NCBI GenBank assembly: GCA_037126765.1
Contig: JBBCBC010000001.1
Span: 36,998,804-37,062,803, forward strand
DNA from: Stenogyne calaminthoides
Lineage: Eukaryota; Streptophyta; Magnoliopsida; Lamiales; Lamiaceae
Length of the DNA: 64,000 nucleotides
Direction of reading: 5' to 3'
The position numbers and the translations under genes are program-made. Of this stretch, positions 1 to 11,581 are shown one piece after another (position 1 is the stretch's first letter; each line of letters begins with the position of its first letter). The notes beneath the pieces are model-generated. The model made no database searches. It was not told where the DNA came from and worked only from the letters and a program-made list of their open reading frames with translations.

Positions 1-425
1 CCTAGTCTGGTATAAAATATGCAGCACATGTGCCCATGAGATCGGTGACCAACTCTTTGGCACACGTGCTCCATTCAACAAGTTGGAGAGCCCTACTACT
101 CCTCCTTTTAGGGCTCCAGGCTTAAGAATCCTATCAAGGCCTCTGTCGCTCCAGTTTTCTTGATCTTCAGCTTTTGCGACCGCCTTGGGATTCTGTTCTT
201 TAAAGCCTCTCTCACCCCCTTGTTAAGTGGGGGAAAATGAGAGTTTAAAATCTCTCTCTTTCCTTCACTTCTGGGGTTAGGATGAGGGTTTAGGGTTTTT
301 AGGTGTAGGATTTTGGTTAACATTTATGTACTGACCTCCGGGTCTTCTTGTACTTGTAACTCATAATGTAACCTCACCTTCGGGTTTTTATCAATGAAAA
401 GTTCATTATTTCATTGTTGTGTAAA
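1..425 (-). other. Unassigned segment, possibly a fragment of a Tat-like gypsy 3' region
   Basis: No convincing gene. Read on the minus strand, about 300-420 contains a TTTCATTGATAAAAACCC-like start followed by GACCCGGAGGTC, which resembles the post-pol non-coding region of the gypsy element near 59205-59230 (TTTCATTAATAAAGACCCGGAGGTC). A 71-codon minus ORF (108-323) and a second open frame running off the window edge (about 120 to 1) match nothing I recognise. Alternatively this is the start of the post-pol ORF of the neighbouring minus-strand copia. The assignment is an inference. Confidence 0.25.
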
Positions 426-738
426 TTCACTTTTTTTATGCGATTGATAGCTTCTTAATCTCTGAATCTTGCTTGTTGAATATCAGCTAAAACGAATCAC
501 AAAGAAATACTATAACCAAATTGATTTAATCAGATAATCCTTTAAACTGAGCATTTTCCTTCAATCTGATAAACCTTGAATCTGATCAGTTCCTTTAAAC
601 TGATAGACTTTAAATCTGATAAACTAAAATCTGATCAGTTCCTTTGGATCGGTAAGCGTGTAAAACGATCGATTTTTTGCTTATCGATCTCTTGAGATCA
701 GTTAAGATACCAAACTCAACTGATTTCTCTCGATCTGG

Positions 739-1558
739 TTAGTCTCTTAACCAGCTAGTTCTGGAGAGCATTCCATCAAACATTTTCGGTGACATTTCTC
801 CAAGATCTAGAAGTCCTAGCTCATTGCATAAATCTCTGAATCTGATCTCAGCTAGTGGCTTGGTTAGAATATCAGCCTTCTGTATATCAGTATGAATCTT
901 TTCCATTCTGATATTCTTCTTTTCAACGTGATCTCTTATGAAGTGGTGTCTGACATCCACATGCTTGCATCTTGTATGTAGAACCGGATTCTGAGTGATT
1001 GCAATAGCACTATTACTGTCACAGAATATAGGTACGTTTTTAGCTACAATGTTGTAATCCTCACCGCCGATCGAGCGAGTAGTTGGGAACAACGACTTTC
1101 TGCAGACCATATATTACGCTTGATTGTTGATGTCGCAACTGATGTTTGCTTCTTTGAAAACCACGAGATCAGTTTACTTCCTAAGAACTGACATGTTCCT
1201 GAGGTTGATTTTCTGTCGATCTTGCAACCTCCATAATCAGAATCAGAATACCCACTAAGCTCTAGATTATCATCTGATGGGTAGAATAAACCAAGGTTTA
1301 TTGTTCCCTTCAGATACTTAAGAATCCGCTTAGCTGCTTCTAGGTGGCTGATCATTGGATTTGCTGAAAATCCGCACATACACCCATCTGCGAAAGTGAT
1401 ATCTCGGTCTGGCGGGCGGTCGGGTATAATAAAGATCCAATGAGAGCCCTATATTCCTTCCGATTTGTTTTTCCGACCGCCTCATCTGGATCCATCTTGA
1501 ATCCGATCATCATAGGAATTTTGGCTTCCTTACTATTTTGAATTCCAAACTTAGCCAA
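739..1558 (-). pseudogene. copia RT C-terminus and RNase H, broken
   Basis: Minus-strand frames give the copia stretch from the GSLLY region of reverse transcriptase through RNase H. The blocks GYSDSDYGG, KSTSGTCQFLGSKLISW, FCDSNSAIAITQNPVLHTRCKHVDVRHHFI and ILTKPLAE are readable, spread over at least three frames, so several indels have accumulated. The GSLLYLTASRPDI block is scrambled by closely spaced indels and substitutions near 1405-1440. The EAEY block of RNase H is also lost around 1110-1140. The reading frame ends at 739. The protein is non-functional. Confidence 0.85.
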
Positions 1559-2244
1559 AAGATTCCTAGTGTACTTTGGCGGCGATTGAATATCCCTTCC
1601 GAACTTTGTTTAACTTGGAGACCTAGAAAGTAATTCATCGACCCATCATGGACATCTCGAATTTCCTTGCATCGGTTTTGTTTGAATCTTTCACATAGGC
1701 TCTTGTTAGGAGATCCAAGATGATGTCGCCCACGTAAATCGAACCATCGAGAATATCTTCTCCATCTTCTATTCTCGAATAAGGTTACATCCCTTTCGTT
1801 CCTTTAGTGAACCCACTTTCGATCAAGAACCGAGAGAGAGTATCATACCGTGCTCATGGAACTGTTTGAACCATAAAGAGCTTTTCTTAAACGATACACT
1901 TGGTTGCCCTTTTCAAAGCCTGGAGGTTGTTCGACATAAACTTCCTCCGCTAGTACCCCATTTAAGAAAGCACTCTTTACGTCCATCTGATACACAGTGA
2001 ACCCTCTGTGGGAAGCATAAGCGAAAATGCGAATGGCTTCAAAGGCGACGGCCGGTGCAAAGGTCTCATCGTAATCAATTCCTTCTGATTGTGAATACCC
2101 CTTAGCAACAAGTCTTGCCTTATTTCTGGTGATAACATTTTTCTCATCTCTCTTGTTCTTGAAGATCCATTTCGTGCCAATTACGTCTTGATGACCTGGT
2201 CTGTCTACTAGTTCCCATACTTCATTTCTCTCGAACTGTTCCAT
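1559..2244 (-). pseudogene. copia reverse transcriptase, broken, YVDD altered to YVGD
   Basis: The N-terminal half of RT is readable at 1843-2244 (NEVWELVDRP, GTKWIFKNKRDE, ARLVAKGYSQ, YQMDVKSAFLNG, YVEQPPGF, YRLRKALYG). The catalytic box lies near 1725-1736. Read on the minus strand it codes YVGD, so the first metal-binding Asp of the copia YVDD motif has become Gly. The frame is shifted between this box and the upstream block. Family knowledge: both Asp residues are needed for polymerase activity, so this copy would be dead even without the frameshifts. Confidence 0.85.
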
Positions 2245-2823
2245 TCCTCTGCATGGCTAGAATCCAGTTTGCGTCTTGTAATGCTTCCTCGATTGTAGTT
2301 GGTTCCTCCATAGACAGATAACAGCAATACATGGCACTTTCACCAATCGATGTCTAGTTTTAATTTTATCGAGACGGGTCTCCAATTATCGGATCGGTTG
2401 GATGGTAGGGTTATCCGTGTCCTTCGTTACGATTTGCGTCGGTTTGAGAACATCGTCCGTTTACGATAAAATCTTATTACTAGTGATTGGGAGTGGTGCG
2501 AGGTTATGGTCCACTTGATAAGAACAAGTCTCGGTGATGTTGGAATCATCATGTGTGATGTCGTTCGTGAGAACTTCAAAGTTCCCCCGAACCGGATGGT
2601 TCGATTCTTCTTATCTCGGTTGAATCGGCTTTTTTCATCGACAGTTGTTCGTACCTTAGGATCTGATTGATCTGGTGAATCAGCTAGATCTGGAATGTAA
2701 ATTGATACAGTTTCTGATCCTTTTTCCTTGATCGTTAAAATGATCCATTTTTCGAATATCGGAGGTTACGGTAGATCGGTACTTCTTGTTAAAAGCGATT
2801 TCTCTTGATCGTAAGATGCTTCA

Positions 2824-4135
2824 TCAAAAGGCTACATGGGGTGTTTCTTCCACAACAAGGGTTCGTTTGTTGTAGACCCTGAAGGCTTTGCTAGATGAGG
2901 AATACCCTAGAAATATACCCTCATCAGACTTGGCCTCAAAAGTCTTCAACTGACTTTTCCCATTGTTGTGTATGAAACACTTGCACCCAAAAACATGGAA
3001 GTAAGAAACACGAGGTTTTACGCCCTTCCACGCGTTCATAAGGTGTTTTGTAGTGAGCCTTAGTCGGGAGACATACATTACTGCGTATGGCATGCGGTGT
3101 TGATTATACGCTTGAAAAACGCGGTTTGGTATCGCATGTTCAATTTAACATTGTTCGGCGAACTTCTTTTGAGAGTTCTGTTTCTCCGTTTCGGCTACTC
3201 CATTACATTTGTATGGCGTCCTCGCGGTGATGTTTCATCAGATACCAAACTTAGAGCAAAAATCAATAATAAAGGAGTTCGTAAATTTCATACCTTTTTC
3301 CGATCCGATTTTTACTACGCTGACACCCTTCTCATTTTGTAATCTTCTTAGCAGCTCGGGTATCTTGGTTGTCGTCTCATTCTTCTTATGTAAGAATATA
3401 ACCCAGGTAAACTTGGAGTAGTCATCCACGATTACCAGAGTGTATTTCAAGGTCCGTTGAGATCGACCGGTGTAACTGGTCCAAACAGATCCATATGAAG
3501 GCAAATTGCGCAGATTGGCCGGATCTTTGTCCGGAAATTCCTTTGAATGAAGCTTTGACTGTTTTCCTTTTCGACCGCACGCAAAGACATGTCTGATCCT
3601 TTGAGAACACTTCATTCGGAAGTCCTTCTACTAGAGACATCCTAGCTATCTTATTAAGAGTTTTAAAGTTCAGATGGCTCATTCTTTTGTGCCAGAGCCA
3701 ACTGCTACTTTTGGAACTCTTAACAATCAGGCATGCATTTCTTGGACAACTGTTCCAATCAGCTGTGTAGATCGTCCCTTTTCTTGAACCAGTTAGCAAT
3801 ATCTGTTGAGTGACTCGATTCTTGATAGTGCATTGATCAGTCGAGAACTCAACACTGAATCCGTTGTCGCAGAATTGTGAAACCGATAATAGGTTGTGCT
3901 TCAGACCTTCGACAAACGAGACTCCAGTTACTTGTACATCATCATTCTCTAAGGTTCCGAACCCTTTGGTATAACCAAAGTTATCATCACCGAAGAGTAC
4001 ACGCGGGCCTTTCTGTTCTATGTAGGAACTGAGGAGATGTTTGCTTCCAGTCATGTGCCTTGAGCATCCACTATCGATGTACCAGATAGTTGCTTGCACA
4101 CCTCCTTTGTTGGCCAGACCCACGCGAACCTGCAA
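2824..4135 (-). pseudogene. copia protease, GAG-pre-integrase and integrase, broken
   Basis: From 4135 downwards the minus strand encodes an aspartic protease with the DSG motif (WYIDSGCSRHMTG) and then the GAG-pre-integrase domain (SWLWHKRMSHLNFKTLNKIARMS). A shifted frame carries the integrase core (YTLVIVDDYSKFTWVIFL). The second catalytic region reads IGSEKGMKF where the family has a SD(K/R)GTEF motif, so the catalytic Asp is Glu. The C-terminal block VFGCKCFIHNNGKSQLKTFEAKSDEGIFLGYS is at 2824-3093. The block NGVAERKN, with the catalytic Glu, is not found in any intact frame. Confidence 0.85.
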
Positions 4136-6714
4136 TCAGATCAGGTTTTAGGTACCCCTTTCGGATTGGGTCCTGAGGGGTTAGGTTTGGATTTGGGGAT
4201 CCATACAAACAGAGCACTTCTATGGTGATCAGTCAGATCAGAAGGCCTGATTTGTCTCCCATACCTGTCAACATAATCATACTTATCCTCATATGCTTTC
4301 TGATTTGTATGATTACTTGTGTGAACCTTGGATGACTTAGAAGACTTATGATTTAACTTTTCAGTTTGTCTTCTTTTTTATCCATTAATGGTTCAAAAAG
4401 GACCCTAAATTTCTGACTATAGGGGTAGGTACGACTGCTACCATCAAAAGATTCATATCCTTTTCGCATAGATGGTTTTCGCAGTTTACCTGAAGCATGC
4501 TTATTAGGCAGCTGACCTTGACTGGGTCTCAGATTAGACTTCCTTTTGTAGGTTGTCTTTTTTCGATTCTGATCCGTTGATCGAGTTGAGGTCTCTTCGA
4601 GAAGAACCGGTTCTTCCGTTGATTCCTCGGTGATGCTTTACCAGTTAGGGTCCATTTACATTCCTTTCCGTTGGGCACTTGCCTTACCCCGCTCAACCGG
4701 TCTCTTACCCCTATTAGATACAAGTTTAGCTTTTGGTGTATCTTTTTTCGAAAATTGGATGCGATTACACCTTTCGAGATGAATCGATCGGGGCTTTTGA
4801 GGATGTGGAGGGTTTCTCATAGCCAAGTCCCTCCTTATCAATCTTTACTTTCGAAAATAGGCGTTTATGTCTTTAATCGGTTTGAGATGATTTTGAAAAA
4901 ACATCTATTTTCTTACGCAGATTATCCTCGGAGGATTTCGGACTTTCATGCATTCTTAATAGCTCATCGAATTTTGCTTGCAAGATTTTGAAGTCATCGA
5001 CTTCTTTGTCTGTTAATTTCCATCTGTTCTTTGATCTGCTTTTCTGATCGGAAGCTTTAACCGAGAATTTTAAATTCCTCGCCACCTTCCGAAAGCGATT
5101 TGGTGATCTAAGTTGAGAGGTTTTTCTTCGAGATCATTTTCTTGACAAAGTGATTATTTACGATCCTCGACTTATCATTCTCGGCTTCCACAATAGCATA
5201 AGTTTCTCTTGCATTGGAGAGATCTTCAAGCAATTGCTCCGAGTAGAGCTGCAGTCATCTCGGCCGGTGTGCTAATGATAGCGAGGTGTAGAAGCGAGCG
5301 AAGGGGGTTTGGAGGTTACCTCGGATTTGGTCCTCCCCGCCATCGGCGAGTTCATCATCGTCGGCGAGAATATCGGATCTTCTTTTTCATAGAAGTCGTG
5401 CACCTTCTTGTCGGTAAAGTCTTCTCTGAGAGGAGTATCCGGAGTCCTCGGAGGCGATAGGAATCGTCGATTCGACGTATCGACAACCATGGCTCTTCTG
5501 GTCTCTATACCGTTGCTCTCTTTTTGTTCCTCTTTTCTTCCCTCTCTCTCGGCCGTGCAGGCGATCTGTCTATAGTGACTTGGCTTCTCCACAGATTGAA
5601 GCACGCTCCCGGATCCACCGTTCCTTTCCTTCGGTGAATCACTCATCATGCAATATGACCTATCGGTGATTTCCCTTTCGATAGTAGTCCGAGTTTCTTC
5701 TATCGATTGGTTATCTCTACCTTCCTTCGCCCGACTATCTCTTTTCCCTTTCATCTCTGTGATCCCTCCGATCATCGATCTCGGTTCTTTCTTCGGAGAT
5801 CTATTATGCGATCTCCTATCTCGCCCCTCGGCTATGTTGATAGTCCTTATAGAATCTTCGATACTTACCAAGTTGTATATCTGACTTCTCAAGCTTCCTG
5901 GTAAGCAACGCGATCTGTTCTGCCTGACTTAATATATTTCCAATGGGTTCATTGGCCTTTGTTCTGCTACTGGTTGCCTTTGAAAGCAATCGATTTTGAA
6001 GTCGAGGTTTCAAAGCAGGGACCTCGTCTTCATCGAACGACCTCTTTCAATCGGTCGAACTCGTGAGCTTTAAGACTCAAGAACAAGCTACTAGGTTTCA
6101 TTCTTGAAATGTCCTGGCAATCTTTGATTACCGTGACCTTCATGTCCCACTTCTTGGTGAGAGACCTTAGGATCTTATAGTTGATATCTTTATCAGACAT
6201 CTCTCTACCAAGTTCTCGGCTTGTTTATAGACATTGTAATTCTTCCATCGCCGAGTTCGTTGATGGTTTTAGTTGGGCAAGATCTTGGTTTCTCGAACTT
6301 CACCGGTTAAACTTGAAGACTACCGCCTTTTTATCTCTGCTCATTTCCCTCGCAGATCTCTCGGCCCGAGTATCCCACATTGCTTTTCGCAGATTTGAGA
6401 TACTTAATCTTCTCTTTGGTGACCTTATCCATTGTCTTCATGATGATATGTCTTGCAATGGTGTCCAGAGTATGCGATTTTTCTTTCTTACAGGTCCATC
6501 GTATTTGGGCTTTTTTCGTAAGACTTCACGTGGGAAAATCCGGATCTCCTCCGATTGCAGGATTGTCGTAGTAAATGATGATGGGTCCTCTCGATGACTT
6601 CCATCATTCGCCAATGATCGAGCCTAGATGGTTGGACATATATATGGCCCAATCTGCATACTCATCAATTGAGAACTTCGGCAGATCATGATACATCTGG
6701 GACGTGTTATCCAT
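4136..6714 (-). pseudogene. copia gag, heavily decayed
   Basis: An ATG on the minus strand at 6714 opens a frame (MDNTSQMYHDLPKFSIDEY) that stops within about 40 codons. Start of gag is inferred from this and from its position just after the PBS. The rest is in fragments: a basic, serine/arginine-rich stretch at 5272-5892 holds a decayed zinc-knuckle-like string (EKPSHYRQIAC, compare CxxCGKxGHYxxDC), and 4873-5085 holds a lysine-rich helical stretch. Large plus-strand open frames here (for example 6181-6597) are shadows. Confidence 0.65.
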
Positions 6715-6820
6715 CTTTGAGTGATTTTGGAAAATGAATGAAGTTTTTTTTTAAAAACGGTTTTTCAAGATCGATTCGATTGACCACAATGACACGTAGT
6801 CGATTGGTCGGAAGAACCAA

Positions 6821-6833
6821 CCGCCTGATACCA
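6821..6833 (-). other. Primer-binding site of the minus-strand copia
   Basis: The minus strand reads TGGTATCAGGCGG, matching the TGGTATCAGA-type PBS complementary to the 3' end of plant initiator Met-tRNA for its first nine bases. It lies two bases inside the end of the 5' LTR (LTR terminal CA at 6836), the normal spacing for copia elements. It fixes the orientation of the element. Confidence 0.85.
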
Positions 6834-6835
6834 CT

Positions 6836-8398
6836 TGTAGGTCCCGAATCGGGTTAAGTGAGGGCGTAAGTCTAGAGGGAGGGTGAATAGACTTACGAAA
6901 AACTTTTTCGTGCAGATCGTGTGAGAGCGGATAGCCCGATCAGTCGCGAGTGAATCGGTTTTGTCGATAACCAACTTATTGAACGCCGGAAAAGCGGTCG
7001 GTTCGGTAACTATCGATTAACCGATGTGTCGCGAAGCTTAAGTTTTACCCGTGAAAAACCAGTTTGTATAAATCGATTCCAAGTTTTATCTTTTAATCGA
7101 TGACGAAATTTCAGCCGTCGGATCGAAGCTTGGTGTTTGTCGATCTTAACTTAGAATGTATGCGCTTTAAGATTGTGCGATGTGAGAGCGATTAATCAAA
7201 GCAAAGAAGGCACAAGATTTATAGTGGTTCGGACAAACCAGGTCCCCACGTCCACTCTTCCCTTTCACAAGGGGCACCAACTTAACCGACTTAACCGATC
7301 GGACTTAGATTAGTGTGTTAGTCCAACACAAAGACACCAACAGATGTTTTAAGAGTTCTCACTCAACCGATCCCGTAAATCAAGACTAGAAACCCTGGAT
7401 CGAATCTTGCTAAACAACTTATCCTAACTTGGGGTTTGGGTAAGATTGTTGAGGTTCCAACTATGAAATCTTTTCTTGCATTACAAAGCGGTCGATAGCT
7501 AGATGAAAAGATTTCTTGCTAAGAACTTATGGGATGAACACAATATAAAATAAGCTTGTTGTTGTGTTCTTCGTATGAAAATCGACTATAGTTTGAGCTT
7601 CGTGATTATGTTGTTTGTCCAAGCATTTCCGTGTTTCACTCTCAAGTGTGATCCCATATTTATAGACCTTGAGATCAAAGAGCCGTTGGAGAGCAATTTG
7701 AATCTCGAAGCTATTTTAGGTAGAGTTGCGAGCTTGATGTGACGTGCTTCAGGAACGGCATGGCTGAAAGCGTGAATGTGTATTTTATAGCCGTTTGAGA
7801 GAGCAACATCGAATCCCGCGAGTATCAGCTCTGTTCATACGTGTTTCTTCCTTATTGGATGGAAGCCTTGCTTTGCAGTGTTGTTCCTCCAACTAAGGTT
7901 GGTATTCATCTTGTTCAGATCGCAGACGTATGATAAGATGAAACATCAGTTTTCATCTTATGAGTTTGATCGATCGATCTGAATCGATCGATCCACCGAT
8001 GGAGTCTTCTTCGGCGCTGTTGACTTAGCTTCAACCGGGCCGACTCCGTGATGTAGATCTTCCGTCCGATCTTCGAAGTCATCTAATCTTCTAGTATAGA
8101 GGTTTGAGCTTCATGACTTCCGCTGAGTTATCTGACTAGATCAGTTCGATCTGATCTTCCGTTCTGGTTTAGCGTTCTGCTCTGTCGGATATCAGCTTTC
8201 TTCTGATTCTTCAGATCTGACCTTTTCATATTGAGTTCCCCCTCAATATGTGACCTATCTATTACATCAGTTTTTCTATACAATCATTATCAACTGGTCT
8301 CCTATAGCAGTAATGTAAACATCAGTCAGCTAACAGGTCTGACTGGTCCTATTACATGTGTTTTTGGAACTTTCATCAAAACTATAAATTTCCCAACA
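6836..8398 (-). repeat. 5' LTR of the minus-strand copia (about 1.56 kb)
   Basis: On the minus strand the LTR starts TGTTGGGAAATTTATAG and ends GGGACCTACA, so it has TG..CA ends and is followed directly by the PBS. A TATA-like box (CTATAAATATGGG on the minus strand) lies near 7655-7667. GATCGATCGAT direct repeats occur near 7968-7995. No partner LTR is in the window, so the insertion cannot be dated. Its internal motif TATAGTGGTTCGGAC resembles the B-family LTR motif TATAGTGGTTCAGAG, so these are related but distinct families. Confidence 0.8.
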
Positions 8399-9263
8399 CA
8401 ATATTAATTTTATAGTGGAGTAAATTAATATTAGTATGCTAAATAATATTGTGACTCAATATTGGAATTCAGAACCCATTGGGAGGTCAAATCTTAATTC
8501 TCCTAAAGGCCCCTCAAGTAGCACAACATGAATCCATTAATGAAAATGTGATTAAAATAAAAGAAATAATTGTTGCCCAATTTTTCCTATTTTTTTCGAA
8601 AATATCAAGAAAAGAAAGAAGGAGATTTCTTGAAAATATTTTATGGTAAGAAGATAAGTATTCTTGGAATACAAGATTATCTCATAAATTCAAGAATCTT
8701 TGACTTTGCCTTTTTGCCTTGTATTTAAAATAAGAAGGGAGATTTTTGTGGAAAATTATTTATGGGAAAGAGAATATGTTGGATATATTTAAAATTACTT
8801 CTTGCACAATTAAATATCTTTCCATGTCTATATTTTGACCTAAAAAATCGGCCCCCTTATGCTTATAAATAGGGGATGAATTTTTCATCCCCAACATAAT
8901 TCCAGTCTTGAAAAAAATAGAAATCCACAAAGGTGTTGCAACAAATATTTTCTTTATTCCTTTGTTATAATTGTTTGTGAGTATCTTCCATCGGATAAAC
9001 GAGCAAGGGCTTAGGGAATACTTGAGAAGACACTTGGGTTGATTCATTCCACCTTCTCAATGGTTGTCTCTACGAGGGTAAGATTCATATAAACTCCTAG
9101 ATTTCGCATGTGTAGAATTTTACGTGAATTAATTTGTACGCATGTATGTTGTTGGTTATTTGCTACTTGAATTAATAGGTTAATTTATGTTGTAGTAAAT
9201 TATTTATTTAAATTCGTATTTAAATTACACCTCGAATAGATCCGGACAAATTGTTCCCTAACA
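8399..9263 (+). repeat. LTR-like sequence interrupted by the copia insertion
   Basis: AT-rich stretch with a good TATA box (CTTATAAATAGGGG near 8860-8873), a leader-like segment and an end reading TTGTTCCCTAACA at 9251-9263, which looks like the 3' end of a plant copia LTR. The 5' part would lie beyond the minus-strand copia, outside the window. The bases after 9263 do not form a clear tRNA primer site, so a solo or truncated LTR is more likely than a complete element. The call rests on layout, not on a family match. Confidence 0.4.
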
Positions 9264-9956
9264 ATTACAACTCAGGGATCTTGTCTCAATAGGCTTATAT
9301 TTAGGGTAGTTATCCATCAGTACTGTTGCCTTAGTAGCCTGGCTCAATGATCAGATATAAAGTTTCAAAAACATTCACACGAGTATCCCCCTCTCCTTAT
9401 AAGTGTAATGGTATCAATTGATAAGTGTTATGATATTAATTTATAAATGTAATATATAAATTTCATAAGCATCCGCCAGAAAGCCCCAAATAAAAAATGG
9501 CAAAATGACGTTATTCCGGACGATTTGGGACTAAAATTGAACATTGTCAAAGTTATTGGGACTAAATCGACGACAAAAAAACTTATGTGACTAAATCTAT
9601 TTGAGACTAAAGTTATTGGACCATTAGTGATTCAAACTCAATAAGTTTCACTGGAGACCTACTCTAAATAAAAATGGGGATGGAGAGGAAAAAATCCCCG
9701 TTTACTTCGGGACGGGGATGGGGATCCCTGGCCCCGCCCCGCCCCGTTCACGAGCATAAAAGAGGATGTGAGAAAGTAAGAGTATCTTAGTAAGAATTTT
9801 GAGTATATTGCACTTAATTGATCCATATTTTGTCGTTATACTCCGATCATTACTTAATGACTTCAATTGTTATTGTATTTTATGCACAAGTATTTATTCA
9901 ATATATAAATTAACCTCACAATATCTCATAATACCTTTTTTTTTCTTTCTTGAAAC
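9264..9956. other. Intergenic DNA without recognisable gene
   Basis: No coding frame of note. The only peculiar part is a short G/C block at about 9675-9752 in which GGGGAT and CCCCG runs alternate (GGGGATCCCTGGCCCCGCCCCGCCCCG) inside otherwise AT-rich DNA. Confidence 0.6.
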
Positions 9957-10125
9957 TAGTGCGTAAACTTGTCTCGCTAGCAGAAAACTTATCTCGCTAT
10001 GTGAAAATTCATCTCGCTAGAAAACCATCTATCTCGCTAAGCAAAAACTTGTCTCGCTATGTGAAAACTTGTCTCGTTAGCAAAAAAATTGTCTAGCTAG
10101 CAGAAAACTTGTCGCGCTAGTAGAA
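9957..10125. repeat. Diverged short tandem repeat, unit about 19-20 bp
   Basis: About eight imperfect copies of a unit close to AAAACTTGTCTCGCTAGCAG follow one another, with variants such as ATCTCGCTATGTGAA and GTCGCGCTAGTAG. Copy lengths vary by one to a few bases. It has no coding capacity. The ends are approximate. Confidence 0.75.
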
Positions 10126-10678
10126 ATCACATAGATCTAGAAAAATTGAAAAACTTTTCTCATAGCAGAAATCACATAGATCTTGAAAAATCGAAAAAAT
10201 GAAAAATAAAAAAATATATCAATGCAAATTTATCTCCCAAAAATAGATACAAATTCAAAACTTAGGGTAAATTATTTTTGGGGGTGGTGGGGGAGGGGGA
10301 ATGAATAGGCAAAGTATTTTGGTCCTTTTAAGTCAAAATTGGGTAAAAAATTAATTTTTTTTATGAAATGGGTATAAATCCCCATTTGTTATGAATTTTG
10401 AGTAAAAACACTCATTTCTCTTTCTCTTTTGATGTACATAATATCTTCATCTAGTTATTTATAAATTAATCCCATAATTACTCTAGGTTTTGTCGGTTTG
10501 CCCCACGTTGCTTCGCGACGGACTACCGCTTCACAATTTGTCTGTGAGAACGTGGGTATTCACGGCGCTTGCCCAGCCGTCGCCCCATCATCGTGCATTA
10601 ACCACTACATGCACGTGGCGTCTAAGTGTAATTGAAGTCAACTCAACTGATTCCACCGCCCATACTCTACGTTCTATG
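10126..10678. other. Intergenic DNA upstream of the TPR pseudogene
   Basis: AT-rich to about 10485, then markedly more GC-rich. The GC-rich part contains ACGTGG-type words (TGCACGTGGCG near 10611-10621). No gene seen. The change in composition fits a former gene promoter region for the pseudogene downstream. Confidence 0.45.
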
Positions 10679-10679
10679 C

Positions 10680-10689
10680 CTATATATAC
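10680..10689 (+). promoter_or_regulatory. Possible relic TATA box of the TPR pseudogene
   Basis: CTATATATACA lies about 150 bp before the ATG at 10836, in the GC-richer upstream segment. The position is reasonable for a plant core promoter with a leader of 100-120 nt. There is no direct evidence of activity. Confidence 0.35.
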
Positions 10690-11159
10690 ACATGCACATA
10701 CGAACTCCCTTATCAAGAATGAATTCCAAGTGTCTTCTTTTAAGAACCGGCTCCGGGTCGATTCCAGTTAACGTCCCAACCGTGCGCAGTTCACATCGAC
10801 CCTCCGTGTCTCCATCCGTCCACGGTGTCTCTTCTATGCGCCGATCCTGTTCCATACCAGAGATGACGACTTTAACTAAGCAGGGCCTGCGGTCGGCGGA
10901 GGAACTTATTACCAAGAAATGGAAGCGGCGGCGGTCGGCACAACATCGGAGCTTATTACCAAGAAATGATCAAGTCGGATTCAACCAACTCCCGCTCTTG
11001 CGAAACTACGCCAAATATTTGCACGAGGTTAATAAAATCGGGCGACTCTATATGTTTAGTTGGATGATTAAAGATGAGACAAACTCTTCTTTGCCCTTTT
11101 TTATAGTTAAAACTATATATTGATCTACCTTTAAAAACTCTTTTTTGCCCTTTTAATTA

Positions 11160-11581
11160 TAGTCTCTCCGTCCTAATTTTGATTGGCCAAATACTATAGA
11201 TACAGAAATTAAGAAAAATGAAAAATTATAGTATTAAATGGTGTAAAGTAGGTTTAGTGGAGAAAAATAATAATATTAAATAGTACTCCCTCCGTCCCGC
11301 AATGACTTGAACACTAGAATTGAACCGCAAACTAAGAAAAGTGGGTTAAAGTGGATTTGAGTGGAATAAAATAAGGGTGTTGTGAGTGTATTAATATTAT
11401 ATTTGTTTCCATTTTGGGAGTGTTCAAGTAATGTTGGGACGTCTAAATAAGGCAAGTGTTCAAGTAATGTTGGGATGAAGGGAGTATTGAAAGTTTTATT
11501 TCATTTTTAAGAAATAGCCAAACAAAATAAATGTCGACTATTTACGAAAAGTGGTCAATCAAAATTAGGACGAAGGTAGTA
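11160..11581. mobile_element. Stowaway-like MITE in intron 1 of the TPR pseudogene (outer of two)
   Basis: The left end reads CTCTCCGTCCTAATTTTGATTGGCCA and the right end is its inverted counterpart (TGGTCAATCAAAATTAGGACGAAGGTAG), giving terminal inverted repeats of about 27 bp bounded by TA. Together with the nested element below, this fills most of intron 1. It has no coding capacity. Confidence 0.75.
11286..11484. mobile_element. Stowaway MITE nested inside the outer MITE
   Basis: The left end CTCCCTCCGTCCCGCAATGA and the right end (inverted: CTCCCTTCATCCCAACATTA) are related over about 32 bp, both continuing into CTTGAACAC. TA dinucleotides flank both ends, as expected for Tc1/mariner-type insertion. 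Length is 199 bp. It splits the outer MITE, so it is the younger insertion. Confidence 0.85.

Larger units (their letters stand above)
426..8398 (-). mobile_element. Degenerate Sirevirus-like Ty1/copia retrotransposon, 3' end beyond the window
   Basis: On the minus strand the order is 5' LTR (8398-6836), PBS, gag (from 6714), protease, integrase, reverse transcriptase, RNase H (to 739), which is the copia order. The protein signature (protease motif WYIDSGCSRHMTG-like, the block around KSAFLNG, and the RNase H tail ILTKPLAE) is that of Sirevirus-type plant copias. Many frameshifts and stops break it. The left limit (about 426) is approximate because the spacer after pol runs into an unassigned segment, and the 3' LTR is not in the window. 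It has inserted into an older LTR-like sequence that resumes at 8399; the TSD cannot be tested here. Confidence 0.85.

Noticed and set aside
6181..6597. 138-codon plus-strand ORF
   Set aside because: It is the antisense of the decayed copia gag on the minus strand and shows no protein features.
10632..11123. 163-codon plus-strand ORF taken as one protein
   Set aside because: Only its C-terminal part (LLRNYAKYLHE) belongs to the TPR pseudogene exon 1; it then runs into intron 1 and upstream into promoter-like DNA.
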